Source of the DNA: Devosia yakushimensis
GTDB taxonomy: Bacteria; Pseudomonadota; Alphaproteobacteria; Rhizobiales; Devosiaceae
Length of the DNA: 64,000 bases
NCBI RefSeq assembly: GCF_030159855.1
Contig: NZ_BSNG01000002.1
Span: forward strand, 210,054 to 274,053
Direction: 5' to 3'
Numbering within the stretch: the stretch's first letter is position 1; every line of letters starts with the position of its first letter. Below the pieces are notes generated by a model. The model was not told the DNA's origin. It searched no databases and saw only the letters and a list, made by a program, of their open reading frames with translations. Of this stretch, positions 1 to 7,573 are shown piece by piece. The position numbers were made by a program, and so were the translations under genes.

Positions 1-238
1 GCGAGAACGTGAAGCTGCCGCTCTCGATTTCCGCCAGCACCTCATTTAGACCGACCACGATGGCGTCGCGATCTTTCTGCGTCAGAATGCCCGTCTCGGC
101 GAGCATTGTCGCATGGGCGATTGATCCGGCAATATCCTGGCGGAACAGACGCTGGTCGAATCCGATCGAGGCGTTGATTTCTTCCATGATGGCGTCGGGG
201 CCGGTAGCGAACCGGCCGCCCCACATCTTGTTGCTCAT
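1..238 (-). CDS. argH: Argininosuccinate lyase, N-terminal part (cut by window edge)
   Basis: The first 79 codons of argininosuccinate lyase are present; the gene runs off the left edge. The protein opens MSNKMWGGRF and continues through the usual N-terminal helices (IGFDQRLFRQDIAGSIAHA), which is typical of ArgH. The enzyme splits argininosuccinate into arginine and fumarate in the last step of arginine synthesis. It starts at an ATG and is divergent from the TlpA-type thioredoxin gene, with only 21 bp between the two starts, so the promoters must overlap. The argH/tlpA pairing is common in Rhizobiales. Only the N-terminus is visible, so the active-site loop cannot be checked. Confidence 0.93.
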   Translation of the reverse strand, partial: MSNKMWGGRFATGPDAIMEEINASIGFDQRLFRQDIAGSIAHATMLAETGILTQKDRDAIVVGLNEVLAEIESGSFTFS

Positions 239-259
239 CGCTGGTTCCCTGGAGATTGC

Positions 260-922
260 ATGTCTGACAATAGCGCCCCCCGCCAACCGGCCCCGAAACG
301 CTCGCGGCTATTCATCACGCTGGGGGTGGCGGGAGTGGCCGTAGCTATAGCGGCGTGGACCTATCTCGGCAATGCCGCCGGCGCCAGGGAATGCCCGGTG
401 CAGAAGTCGGCGGCCGATGCGATCGATGCGGCTGCGGTGGGGGAGCTCGCCGCGTTGATGGGCACGGGCGAGGGACGCGGTTACAAGACCATGGCGTTCA
501 AGGATGCGACGGGTGAGGACAGGACCATTGCCGACTTTTCCGGCAAGGCGCTGCTGGTCAATTTCTGGGCGAGCTGGTGCGTGCCCTGCCGGGAGGAAAT
601 GCCCGCGCTCGACGCCATTGCCACCAAGTATAATTCGGATGCCTTCATGGTGCTGCCGATCAATCTCGATATCGGTGAAGGGGGGCTCGCAAAGGCGCAG
701 GGTTTCCTGGACGAGAACCAGTTCAAGAACCTGCCGCTCTACGCCGATAGCAGTTTTGCCGCCTTCGAGCGACTGAAGCGCGAGGCCGTGGCCGTGGGCC
801 TGCCGGCAACGCTGGTGCTGGACGAGAACGGCTGCGAGCTGGCCGTCCTGCAGGGGCCGGCAGAGTGGAATTCGCCCGATGGCGAGGCAGTCATCGAGGC
901 GCTGGTGGGGCTCAAGAGCTAG
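260..922 (+). CDS. tlpA: TlpA-family thiol:disulfide oxidoreductase (membrane-anchored thioredoxin)
   Basis: A 220-residue protein with one N-terminal membrane anchor (about residues 17-36) and a periplasmic thioredoxin fold. The redox motif is WASWCVPC, with Cys107 and Cys110, and a cis-Pro (GLPATLVLDENG) follows later. TlpA/CycY-type proteins reduce disulfides in the periplasm and often keep apocytochrome c or the CuA site of cytochrome oxidase reduced. The ATG start has a GGAGA ribosome site 4 nt upstream. No cytochrome maturation genes are next to it, so the exact client is unknown. Confidence 0.9.
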   Translation: MSDNSAPRQPAPKRSRLFITLGVAGVAVAIAAWTYLGNAAGARECPVQKSAADAIDAAAVGELAALMGTGEGRGYKTMAFKDATGEDRTIADFSGKALLVNFWASWCVPCREEMPALDAIATKYNSDAFMVLPINLDIGEGGLAKAQGFLDENQFKNLPLYADSSFAAFERLKREAVAVGLPATLVLDENGCELAVLQGPAEWNSPDGEAVIEALVGLKS

Positions 923-951
923 CAGGCCGCCTATGAGGTCGGTCTGGGAGG

Positions 952-1173
952 CTAAATCAGCCGATCAACCACTGCACCGGAATCGATCACGGGCGCCTTG
1001 GCTTGCCCATTGGGATCGAACAGGGCGGTTTTGGCCTGTTCTTCCGCGGCAGCAATGCGCAATTGCGCGCTGAGCTCGGCGACCTTGGTCAGTTGAGCCG
1101 CGGCGGGCGTTTCGGCGCGATCGACAATGCGGTTGATCATGACCGGCGGGCTGATGCCGATGGAATTGCTCAT
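952..1173 (-). CDS. Small hypothetical protein, partner of the YjfB-like gene
   Basis: A 73-residue protein starting MSNSIGISPP and ending GAVVDRLI. It is polar, Ala/Gln-rich and helix-prone in the middle, with no signal peptide or membrane segment. Its ATG lies one base after the stop of the upstream YjfB-like gene, so the two are almost certainly co-translated. A longer reading frame exists upstream of this ATG but it lies over the YjfB-like gene in another frame, so the short start is preferred. I do not recognise a family. The tight coupling suggests a role in the same, possibly motility-related, function. Confidence 0.6.
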   Translation of the reverse strand: MSNSIGISPPVMINRIVDRAETPAAAQLTKVAELSAQLRIAAAEEQAKTALFDPNGQAKAPVIDSGAVVDRLI

Positions 1174-1174
1174 A

Positions 1175-1357
1175 CTAGGCCTGCTTGTCGACCTTGGTGC
1201 CCTGGCCGGGCGGCGGGGCCGCAGGCGCGCTCTGCAACAGGGTGTTGAGCAGCGCTGCTTCCATTTCATGGGCCTTTTTGAATACGGCAATCTGCACGGA
1301 ATTCTGCGTTGCCGCAGTCCGCATGGTCACCATTTGCATGGCCAGATCGCTATCCAA
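1175..1357 (-). CDS. YjfB-like putative motility protein
   Basis: A 60-residue protein, MDSDLAMQMVTMRTAATQ onwards, with the pattern of the YjfB family: a short amphipathic helix, then a segment (SVQIAVFKKAHEMEAALLNTLLQ) that resembles the family's core. YjfB-type proteins are small and are annotated as putative motility proteins; their biochemical role is not known. The C-terminus is Pro/Ala-rich. It is the first gene of a two-gene unit with the 73-residue protein directly downstream. No flagellar genes are in the window, so the motility link rests on family resemblance only. Confidence 0.6.
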   Translation of the reverse strand: MDSDLAMQMVTMRTAATQNSVQIAVFKKAHEMEAALLNTLLQSAPAAPPPGQGTKVDKQA

Positions 1358-1454
1358 TGGAAGGCCCCTTATCGGTCAACAGGGCCTCAAGGTAGCGCCC
1401 TGGCAGTAAACAAAAGCTTGGGACATCGTGGCAATTTTGTGAAATTACCAGAGG

Positions 1455-2138
1455 TTAGCGGCCACCCCAAAGCGTTACTTCCCGCCGCTTGAGGCCGGCG
1501 GCGAGGATGACCCCCGTGGCAAAGCCACCGATATGGGCCCACCAGGCGACCGGTTCGTCCGAGCCGATCACCACGTAGAAAAGCTGTGTCGCCACCCAGA
1601 AACCCAGCATCCAGAAGGCCGGCACCGGCAACGGAATGGGGATGACGATGCGCGCCAGCACGAAGACGCGGGCATGGGGAAAGAGCAGAATATAGGCGCC
1701 CATGACCCCGGCCACGGCGCCCGAGGCGCCAATCAGCGGGCCATTGGCGTCGAGATTGAACGCCATATGCGCCAGTGCCGCGCAGATGGCGCAGGCGAGG
1801 TAAAAGGCCAGGAACCGGACATGGCCCATGGCGTCCTCGATGTTGTCGCCGAACACCCAGAGGAAGAGCATATTGCTGAGCAAATGCAGCCAATCGGCAT
1901 GGAGAAACGCATAGGTAATCAGCGTTGCCCAATCGGGCAGCCAGGGTACCGGCTGGGGGTAGAGATTGCGCACGACAATCGGGATCATGCCGAAATCGAT
2001 GGTCGCCTGGTCGAAAGCGGCGGGCGGCAGGACGGATTGAAACAGGAAGCAGACGATGGTCAGCGCGATCAGCCCATAGGTCACATAGGGAAATCGCACA
2101 TGCCGGATGGGATTTCTGTCATGCAGCGGCAGGAACAT
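1455..2138 (-). CDS. Rhomboid-family intramembrane serine protease
   Basis: A 227-residue polytopic membrane protein with about six or seven hydrophobic helices. It carries the rhomboid landmarks: the helix-2 motif AFLHADWLHLLSNML (His80, His85, Asn89), the catalytic GASG with Ser139, and His202 in AHIGGFATG, giving the Ser/His dyad. Rhomboids cut transmembrane segments within the membrane; the substrate is unknown. The gene is downstream of the cobalamin adenosyltransferase with a 3 bp gap, suggesting one transcript with it and with the twin-helix protein further upstream. Confidence 0.9.
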   Translation of the reverse strand: MFLPLHDRNPIRHVRFPYVTYGLIALTIVCFLFQSVLPPAAFDQATIDFGMIPIVVRNLYPQPVPWLPDWATLITYAFLHADWLHLLSNMLFLWVFGDNIEDAMGHVRFLAFYLACAICAALAHMAFNLDANGPLIGASGAVAGVMGAYILLFPHARVFVLARIVIPIPLPVPAFWMLGFWVATQLFYVVIGSDEPVAWWAHIGGFATGVILAAGLKRREVTLWGGR

Positions 2139-2141
2139 GGA

Positions 2142-2738
2142 TCAGCCGCCCTTTGCCACGTCGCCATAGCTGCCCGGAACCCACAATACGTCCTTGGCGC
2201 CATTGGCATTGGCGACGCGGGCCAGCACGAAGAGCAGGTCTGACAGCCGGTTGAGATAGCGGATGGCCTCGGCATTGGTGTCGGGCTCGGCAACCGCCAG
2301 TTCCACGGTGAGGCGCTCGGCGCGGCGGGTTACCGTACGGGCGATGTGGAGGGCCGAGGCAAGGGGAGTGCCGCCGGGCAGCACGAAGCTCTTGAGCGGC
2401 GCAATATCGGCATTGAAATGATCGATCTGCTTTTCCAGCCACTGCGTCTGCACCGGACGGACGCGCAAGGAGGGGTGCTCGGCGGCCGGATCGTCGGCGC
2501 CAGGGGTCGCCAGGTCGGAGCCGACATCGAAGAGATCGTTCTGCACCCGCGACAGCAGCATATCGATCTTGGGCATGGAATTGGTCTGCAGGCGTGCCTG
2601 GCCCACAAAGGCATTGGCCTCGTCGACAGTGCCATAGGCCTCAACGCGCAAGTCATATTTGGGCCGGCGCGGGCCACGGACCAGGCCCGTCGTGCCATCA
2701 TCGCCGGTCTTGGTATAGATGCGATTGAGCTTGACCAT
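2142..2738 (-). CDS. pduO: PduO-type ATP:cob(I)alamin adenosyltransferase
   Basis: A 198-residue protein that transfers adenosyl from ATP to cob(I)alamin or cob(I)yrinate, forming the Co-C bond of coenzyme B12. It shows the ATP-binding start YTKTGDDGTTGL (residues 8-19), FVLPGG (118-123), the RRAER segment (138-142) and YLNRLSDLLF (161-170), all hallmarks of the PduO/MMAB class. Length is normal. It lies between the twin-helix membrane protein and the rhomboid gene, each 3 bp away. The window also carries cobS and cobT, so the cell probably makes B12 aerobically. Confidence 0.92.
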   Translation of the reverse strand: MVKLNRIYTKTGDDGTTGLVRGPRRPKYDLRVEAYGTVDEANAFVGQARLQTNSMPKIDMLLSRVQNDLFDVGSDLATPGADDPAAEHPSLRVRPVQTQWLEKQIDHFNADIAPLKSFVLPGGTPLASALHIARTVTRRAERLTVELAVAEPDTNAEAIRYLNRLSDLLFVLARVANANGAKDVLWVPGSYGDVAKGG

Positions 2739-2741
2739 GGC

Positions 2742-2939
2742 TTAGCCCCGGCCCCCGAAGAAGTAGAGCGCGCCAAGCAGCAGGACCAGCGCCACGGCCT
2801 GGCCGATAACACGCAGGCGCATCAGCTTCTGGCTCGTATTGCCCGAGCCGCCCTTGAGCATGTTCCACAGGCCCAGGCCCAGCACGATGACAACGAAGAG
2901 CAGGGCCAGTGCGATGGCGATATTGAGAAGAGTTTCCAT
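2742..2939 (-). CDS. Twin transmembrane helix small protein (HIG1-like)
   Basis: A 65-residue membrane protein with two hydrophobic helices (about 5-27 and 43-62) joined by a polar loop containing NTSQKLMRLRVIGQA. This matches the alphaproteobacterial twin-helix small proteins related to the HIG1 (hypoxia induced gene) domain. In mitochondria HIG1 proteins associate with respiratory supercomplexes; the bacterial role is not established. It starts a three-gene unit with the adenosyltransferase and the rhomboid protease. A LysR gene ends 33 bp upstream on the same strand. Confidence 0.8.
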   Translation of the reverse strand: METLLNIAIALALLFVVIVLGLGLWNMLKGGSGNTSQKLMRLRVIGQAVALVLLLGALYFFGGRG

Positions 2940-2972
2940 ATGGGCCTGCTTTGCTTTTGCGGGCCAGGGGCC

Positions 2973-3872
2973 CTAAGAATCGGTCTTGCCGATATAGAGC
3001 GAAAGTCCCTCGGCCAGTGCATCATAGATGGCACGAATCCGGTGGCTGGTGAATAATTCCCTGTGCGTGGTGAGCCAGACTTCGAGTGGTGGAATGGGCA
3101 GGTCGAGCGGCAGCGCCACCATGCCCGGGGTGACGGCAACCAGTTCCGCCTGGGCAAAGCCGATGCCGAGCCCGGATTGCAGCAGTTCCCAAAGCTGGGT
3201 CTGGCTGTCCGAGCGGAGCAGGAAGTGCTCGCGCTTGAGCGGGAACCCCAGCTTGTGGGCGTGATCGATGATGAGATCGGACCGGTCCAGACCGATGAGA
3301 TCGTGCTCGTAGAGATCGGCCAAGGTGCGGGGTGTGCCGCGGCGGTCGAGATAGTCCTGGTGCGCTGTGGTCACCAGAGGCAGTTCGCCGAGCTTTTTAG
3401 TGATCAGCTCGAGCTGGGCGGGGCGGAACATGCGGATGGCGATGTCGGCTTCGCGCAGCAGCAGGTTCTCTGCCGAATCGGTGGGCACCAGTTCGAGCGC
3501 TATGGCCGGATAGCGCTGGCGGATGGCGACCAGCAGATCGGGCAGGATATAGTTGGAAACCATGGTGCTGGCGGTGATGCGGACCGTGCCGCCGAATTCG
3601 GCCTGGGCGCCTTCGGCCATAATGGCGGCCTGGGCGAGCGAGGCCTGGGCGGCAGCCACGGGCTCATAGATGCGCAAGGCCGCCACATTGGGTTTGAGGC
3701 CATTCAGCGAGCGGTCGAAGAGGGACAGGCCGAGATCGTATTCGAGGGTTTCGATATGGCGGCCGACGGTGGGCTGGCTGATGCCCAGCTCGCGAGCGGC
3801 GGCTGACAGCGAGCCATTGGCCACCACGGCCGAAAAACTCCGCCACAAGGCCCAGTCGGGTTCTCTATTCAT
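2973..3872 (-). CDS. LysR-family transcriptional regulator
   Basis: A 299-residue LysR-type regulator. The winged helix-turn-helix is at residues 20-41 (GSLSAAARELGISQPTVGRH), followed by a linker helix and the periplasmic-binding-protein-like effector domain. It is divergent from the NAD-binding oxidoreductase gene across 86 bp, the classical arrangement in which a LysR protein controls its neighbour and itself. The AT-rich gap holds an ATTA-N8-TAAT dyad near 3903-3918, close to a T-N11-A box. The inducer is unknown. Confidence 0.9.
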   Translation of the reverse strand: MNREPDWALWRSFSAVVANGSLSAAARELGISQPTVGRHIETLEYDLGLSLFDRSLNGLKPNVAALRIYEPVAAAQASLAQAAIMAEGAQAEFGGTVRITASTMVSNYILPDLLVAIRQRYPAIALELVPTDSAENLLLREADIAIRMFRPAQLELITKKLGELPLVTTAHQDYLDRRGTPRTLADLYEHDLIGLDRSDLIIDHAHKLGFPLKREHFLLRSDSQTQLWELLQSGLGIGFAQAELVAVTPGMVALPLDLPIPPLEVWLTTHRELFTSHRIRAIYDALAEGLSLYIGKTDS

Positions 3873-3958
3873 TTTTGAATGGCTATCCCGATCATTTGGT
3901 GAATTAACTTACGATAATGAATTGAGGAAAATGTGTCCATCGGCAAAGGAGATGGACG

Positions 3959-4903
3959 ATGAGCAAAGCAAAGGTCACGGTTCTGGGCATCAATGGCCAT
4001 ATCGGCCGCCACGCGGCACTGGCTTTCCGCGATGCGGGGTACAGCGTCAGCGGTTTTGGCCGGATTAACCGGGAGCCGATCGATGGCGTCGCGTTTATCA
4101 AGGGCGATGCCGGCAATGTCGCCGAGATCGTAGCGGCGATTGCCGATGCCGAGATCGTGGTCAATGCGCTCAACCTGCCCTATGACAAATGGGACAAGGG
4201 CCGGGCCGAGGCACAATTGGCCAATGTGATTGCCGCCATGGGCGATAGCGGCAAGACCATGATGTTTCCGGGCAATGTCTACAATTATGCCGCGACTGAC
4301 CGGTATATGCGGCCCGATACACCACAACGTCCGCAGACGCCGCGCGGCGCAATCCGGGTGCGGCAGGAGGCGACGCTGGCGGCGGCCTCGAAGGCCGGCA
4401 AGTTTCAGACCATCATCATTCGCGCCGGCGATTTTTACGCGCCGGGCAATGTGGGGGATTGGTTCGACCAGGCGATGCTGATGGATGCCGGGAAGGGCAA
4501 GGTCTATTACATGGCCGATCTGGGTGTAGGTCATGCCTGGGCCTATCTGCCCGATCTCGGCCGTGCTTTCGTCGCGGTTGCCGAGCAGCGGCAGCGTCTT
4601 GGCGGGTTCGAGACGTTCCATTTTGCTGGGCATTATCAGAGTCACCGGGCCATGCTGGCGGCGATCCAGGCGGCGGCGCCGGTGCCGCTCAAGGCTGCGC
4701 AACTGCCCTGGCTGCTGTTCCAGGCACTGGGTCTGGCGGTGCCGCTGCTGCGCGAAATCGTCAAGATGCGCTATCTCTGGAACAATCCGATGGAACTGGT
4801 TGACCCGCGGCTGGAGGCCATTTTGGGGCCCGATTTCGGTACGCCTTTCACGGCAGCCGTAGCGGCAGCCACGATTCCGTTCCTCGCAAAGAAGGCCGCC
4901 TAA
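3959..4903 (+). CDS. NAD(P)-binding Rossmann oxidoreductase / epimerase-like protein
   Basis: A 314-residue protein with an N-terminal Rossmann fold: VTVLGINGHIGRHAA gives the GxxGxxG loop (Gly10, Gly13, Gly16). It resembles NmrA/epimerase-type atypical short-chain dehydrogenases. A clear YxxxK catalytic pair is not obvious, so it may be a sensor or act on an unusual substrate. A good ribosome site (AAGGAGA) precedes the ATG. It is divergent from the LysR gene, its likely regulator. Its stop overlaps the end of gluQ on the other strand by 4 bp. Confidence 0.75.
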   Translation: MSKAKVTVLGINGHIGRHAALAFRDAGYSVSGFGRINREPIDGVAFIKGDAGNVAEIVAAIADAEIVVNALNLPYDKWDKGRAEAQLANVIAAMGDSGKTMMFPGNVYNYAATDRYMRPDTPQRPQTPRGAIRVRQEATLAAASKAGKFQTIIIRAGDFYAPGNVGDWFDQAMLMDAGKGKVYYMADLGVGHAWAYLPDLGRAFVAVAEQRQRLGGFETFHFAGHYQSHRAMLAAIQAAAPVPLKAAQLPWLLFQALGLAVPLLREIVKMRYLWNNPMELVDPRLEAILGPDFGTPFTAAVAAATIPFLAKKAA

Positions 4904-5757
4904 AAGCCCAGTTCCTGGCGGATATCCTGGGGTGTGCGGCCAGCATCGCGAAGGCTGGCCAGGGTGGGAGAGCCCTTTGATTTGCTGAGTTTTCTGCCCT
5001 CGGCATCCAAAATCAGCCGGTGGAAATTGTAGATGGGCGAGGGCAGGCCCAACAGGAATTGCAGCAACACGTGGAAGTCGGTGGCCGGCTCCATGTCCCG
5101 GCCTCGCGTTACATGGGTCACGCCCTGGGCGGCGTCGTCGACAACCACGCTGAGATGGTAGCTGGTTGGCGTGCCCTTGCGCTGCAGCACCACATCGCCC
5201 CAGCGTTCGGGACGGGCATAGCGAATTTGGGGACGGTCCGTTACCAGGGGGCCGATAGCGGTGAATGTCAGCAAGCCGGTGCAGGTGATGGCGCTGGCCG
5301 TATCGAGGCGGAACTGGACCGGATCGCCGCGCTGCAGGCGCTCGATCTGCTCGCTTCGACTCATGTGCCGGCAGGTGCCGGGATAAAGCGGAGCGCCATC
5401 GGGATCGGTGCCCTTGGCCTTGGTCGCGATCTCGCTGCGCGAACAGAAGCAGGGATAGAGCAGATCGGCATCACGCAGCTGATTGGCCGCCTCGGCATAG
5501 ATCGGGAAGCGTTGCGACTGGACCATTATTGGCTGGGGCCAATCCAGACCAAGCCAATGCAGATCATCGACAATGGCCTGGGCAAATTCGGGTTTACAGC
5601 GCTCGGGGTCGGTGTCCTCCATGCGCAGAAGGGCCGTGCCGCCCAATCGCGCCGCTGCCTGCCAGGTGTAGAGCGCGGAATAGGCATGGCCGAGATGCAG
5701 CCTGCCGTTGGGGCTGGGGGCGAAACGCAGGATGGGTTTGGACGATGGCGAAGACAT
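4900..5757 (-). CDS. gluQ: Glutamyl-Q tRNA(Asp) synthetase
   Basis: A 285-residue paralogue of the GluRS catalytic domain without the anticodon-binding part. It has RFAPSPNGRLHLGH (HIGH motif HLGH, residues 21-24), the zinc-site pattern YPCFCS...YPGTCR, and the KMSKS-type loop GRKLSKSKG. GluQRS attaches glutamate to queuosine at position 34 of tRNA(Asp). The frame is open upstream for another 37 codons, but those are not family-like; the ATG at 5757 places RFAPSPNG at the expected position. It is divergent from the glycosylase gene, starts about 14 bp apart. Confidence 0.93.
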   Translation of the reverse strand: MSSPSSKPILRFAPSPNGRLHLGHAYSALYTWQAAARLGGTALLRMEDTDPERCKPEFAQAIVDDLHWLGLDWPQPIMVQSQRFPIYAEAANQLRDADLLYPCFCSRSEIATKAKGTDPDGAPLYPGTCRHMSRSEQIERLQRGDPVQFRLDTASAITCTGLLTFTAIGPLVTDRPQIRYARPERWGDVVLQRKGTPTSYHLSVVVDDAAQGVTHVTRGRDMEPATDFHVLLQFLLGLPSPIYNFHRLILDAEGRKLSKSKGSPTLASLRDAGRTPQDIRQELGF

Positions 5758-5771
5758 TGCAGTGTGTGTAC

Positions 5772-6431
5772 ATGAGGCCCATGTCTTCGTCACCGCGCAT
5801 TGACAGTGTTGCCGCCATTGCCGTCCATCTCGATCATCTGGTCGGGATCGATCCTCGTCTTGCGGCAATATGGACGGCGGTGGGGGAGGTTCGTCCTCGC
5901 ATCGACGCAGCCGGTTTTCCTGGCATTGCCCGCATTGTGTGCGGTCAATTGCTCTCGGTGGCGAGTGCTGCCGCCATCTGGTCCCGCTATCAAGGGGTCG
6001 CCGGGGCGCTCGATCCGGCGGCGTTTCTGGGCATCGGCGAGGCCGAGATCCGGGCCGTCGGCTTTTCAGGGGGCAAGTACCGCACGCTGCGGGTAATTGC
6101 GGAAGCGGTGACCTCGGGTGCGCTGGACTTTTCGCATCTGGAGACTTTGCCGGCCCGCGACGCGGTGGCCTATCTCACGGCCCATAAGGGGATCGGTCCC
6201 TGGACCGCGGAGGTCTATTTGATGTTCTGTGCCGGCCATCCCGATATTTTTCCGGCGGGCGACCTGGCTTTGCGCAAGGCGGTGCAGGATGGTCTGGGAC
6301 TGGACTCGCTTCCCCAGATTGCCGAATTGGCCGAGGCGGCCTTGCAATGGGCGCCGCACCGGTCCGCGGCGGCGTTGTTATTCTGGCGCTATTATGCGGT
6401 TTGCCGCAATCGCGAAGGTGTCCTGAGCTGA
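5772..6431 (+). CDS. DNA-3-methyladenine glycosylase II (AlkA/HhH-GPD family)
   Basis: About 219 residues with a helix-hairpin-helix-GPD fold. The hairpin AHKGIGPWTAEVYLMF and the downstream FPAGDLALRKA, whose Asp is the expected catalytic base, are typical of AlkA. The enzyme removes alkylated bases such as 3-methyladenine by base excision repair. Two ATGs, 5772 and 5781, are possible; the open frame further upstream overlaps gluQ and is not family-like. The protein is shorter than E. coli AlkA, lacking its N-terminal domain, as in many short bacterial members. Confidence 0.88.
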   Translation: MRPMSSSPRIDSVAAIAVHLDHLVGIDPRLAAIWTAVGEVRPRIDAAGFPGIARIVCGQLLSVASAAAIWSRYQGVAGALDPAAFLGIGEAEIRAVGFSGGKYRTLRVIAEAVTSGALDFSHLETLPARDAVAYLTAHKGIGPWTAEVYLMFCAGHPDIFPAGDLALRKAVQDGLGLDSLPQIAELAEAALQWAPHRSAAALLFWRYYAVCRNREGVLS

Positions 6432-6524
6432 CAAGCCGTGCGTTATTCCAAGTAATGCTCGTGCATATTCCTGTTGCGAATGCGCAACATAAATCTAGTC
6501 TTGGACTGGATCAGTAATAATTAG

Positions 6525-6546
6525 TCCATATGGATGATGTTTTGCG
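6525..6546 (+). promoter_or_regulatory. Operator-like motif upstream of the outer membrane protein gene
   Basis: The string TCCATATGGATGAT followed by GTTTTGCG lies 57 nt before the start of the barrel gene; CCATATGG is a perfect 8 bp palindrome. The same string, with one substitution and a 3 bp insertion, occurs before the LuxR-type gene at 7513-7537. The match suggests one regulator for both genes. Basis: direct reading; the binding protein is inferred. Confidence 0.5.
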
Positions 6547-6602
6547 AGCTCATGTCTGGTCATCTTTTCCGGCGGCTGTTTCGGTGAAGATGAGGAATTT
6601 TG

Positions 6603-7418
6603 ATGCGGAACATTACTCTGCTGGCAGCCGCCGGCTGCATGGTGCTGGCCACAAGCGCCCAAGCGCAGGACATTGCCGATTGGAGTGGTTTTTATGCGGG
6701 GGTGCTGGCGGGATATGGCCTGGACCGCACGCAGGAGGAATCGTCCTCCTCGATTTTTCCGCCGACCGAGGTCGATGATGGGCTGTTCTATTCGGGCAGC
6801 AGCTTCTCATCGCAGGAGCGAATCGAAGGCTTGGTCGGGGGCATTGGTATTGGCTACAATTTTCAGCACGACCAGTTCGTGCTGGGCCTTGATGGCGACG
6901 TCAATTTTGGTCAGCTCGACAAGACCAGCGCATCGTCGACTTTCATCAGGATGGAAGACGAGGATGATTTCTTTGCCCTGGGGCAGGGTAATGAGACGAC
7001 CTTCGGCATCGATTGGTATTCAACTTTCGCACTGCGGGCCGGCGTGACCTTCGATGGCTGGCTGGTCTATGCCAAGGCCGGCGCGGCGGTGGGTAATGTA
7101 TCGTCCAGTTCGACATCGACGATAAGCGTTGATTCCAATGTGGGAGCGGCCGGGCCGATTCCGGTTCCTCCGGGTACATATTCGTCCCATGCCGCATCCA
7201 GCCAGCTTCTGTTTGGACCCACATTCGGTATTGGCGCCGAAAAGATGCTGACGCCCAATATTTCCGTGGGCGCGGAATATAGCTATGTGGGGCTGCCCGA
7301 CGTCTCCATACCGCAGCCCAATGCTCTGGGCGGTCTTTTCGGCGGTGGGGCTGGAGACCCAATCGAGGTCACCTCAAGCATCCATGTCGTCAAGGGTTCC
7401 TTGAAGTATCACTTCTGA
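6603..7418 (+). CDS. Outer membrane beta-barrel protein (porin/Omp25-like)
   Basis: A 271-residue secreted protein. Residues 1-22 form a signal peptide (MRNITLLAAAGCMVLATSAQAQ). The mature part begins with DWSGFYAGVLAGYGL, the typical first strand of Omp25/RopB-like barrels, has alternating beta strands and ends SIHVVKGSLKYHF with the C-terminal Phe. The ATG at 6603 has GAGGA upstream; a TTG one codon earlier is less likely. A strong terminator follows at 7464. Family members are abundant surface proteins of Rhizobiales that stabilise the envelope; no specific transport role can be assigned. Confidence 0.85.
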   Translation: MRNITLLAAAGCMVLATSAQAQDIADWSGFYAGVLAGYGLDRTQEESSSSIFPPTEVDDGLFYSGSSFSSQERIEGLVGGIGIGYNFQHDQFVLGLDGDVNFGQLDKTSASSTFIRMEDEDDFFALGQGNETTFGIDWYSTFALRAGVTFDGWLVYAKAGAAVGNVSSSSTSTISVDSNVGAAGPIPVPPGTYSSHAASSQLLFGPTFGIGAEKMLTPNISVGAEYSYVGLPDVSIPQPNALGGLFGGGAGDPIEVTSSIHVVKGSLKYHF

Positions 7419-7463
7419 TTCTACTGGCGATTCGGTCGCGAATTGCCATGTCCTGAAATAGTC

Positions 7464-7496
7464 TCCGACGATTTTTCCGGTCGTCGGACTTTTTTC
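7464..7496 (+). terminator. Intrinsic terminator of the outer membrane protein gene
   Basis: Stem TCCGACGA (7464-7471) pairs with TCGTCGGA (7481-7488) and is followed by a run of T. It lies 46 bp after the barrel gene stop and before the LuxR-type gene promoter, so the two genes are probably separate transcripts. Confidence 0.85.
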
Positions 7497-7506
7497 ACCT
7501 TGCCAA

Positions 7507-7537
7507 ATATCATCCATATGAATGATATGGTTTTGCG
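7507..7537 (+). promoter_or_regulatory. Palindromic operator-like motif upstream of the LuxR-type gene
   Basis: Positions 7507-7528 read as a near-perfect 22 bp palindrome centred on CATATG, with arms ATATCAT and ATGATAT and one mismatched pair. GTTTTGCG follows at 7530-7537. The segment from 7513 onward matches the motif at 6525-6546 before the barrel gene. It lies 37 nt before the ATG, so binding would suit autoregulation. Confidence 0.55.
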
Positions 7538-7573
7538 GCAAACTACAGCGTCGATGGGCGCGGGTGGTTGTCA

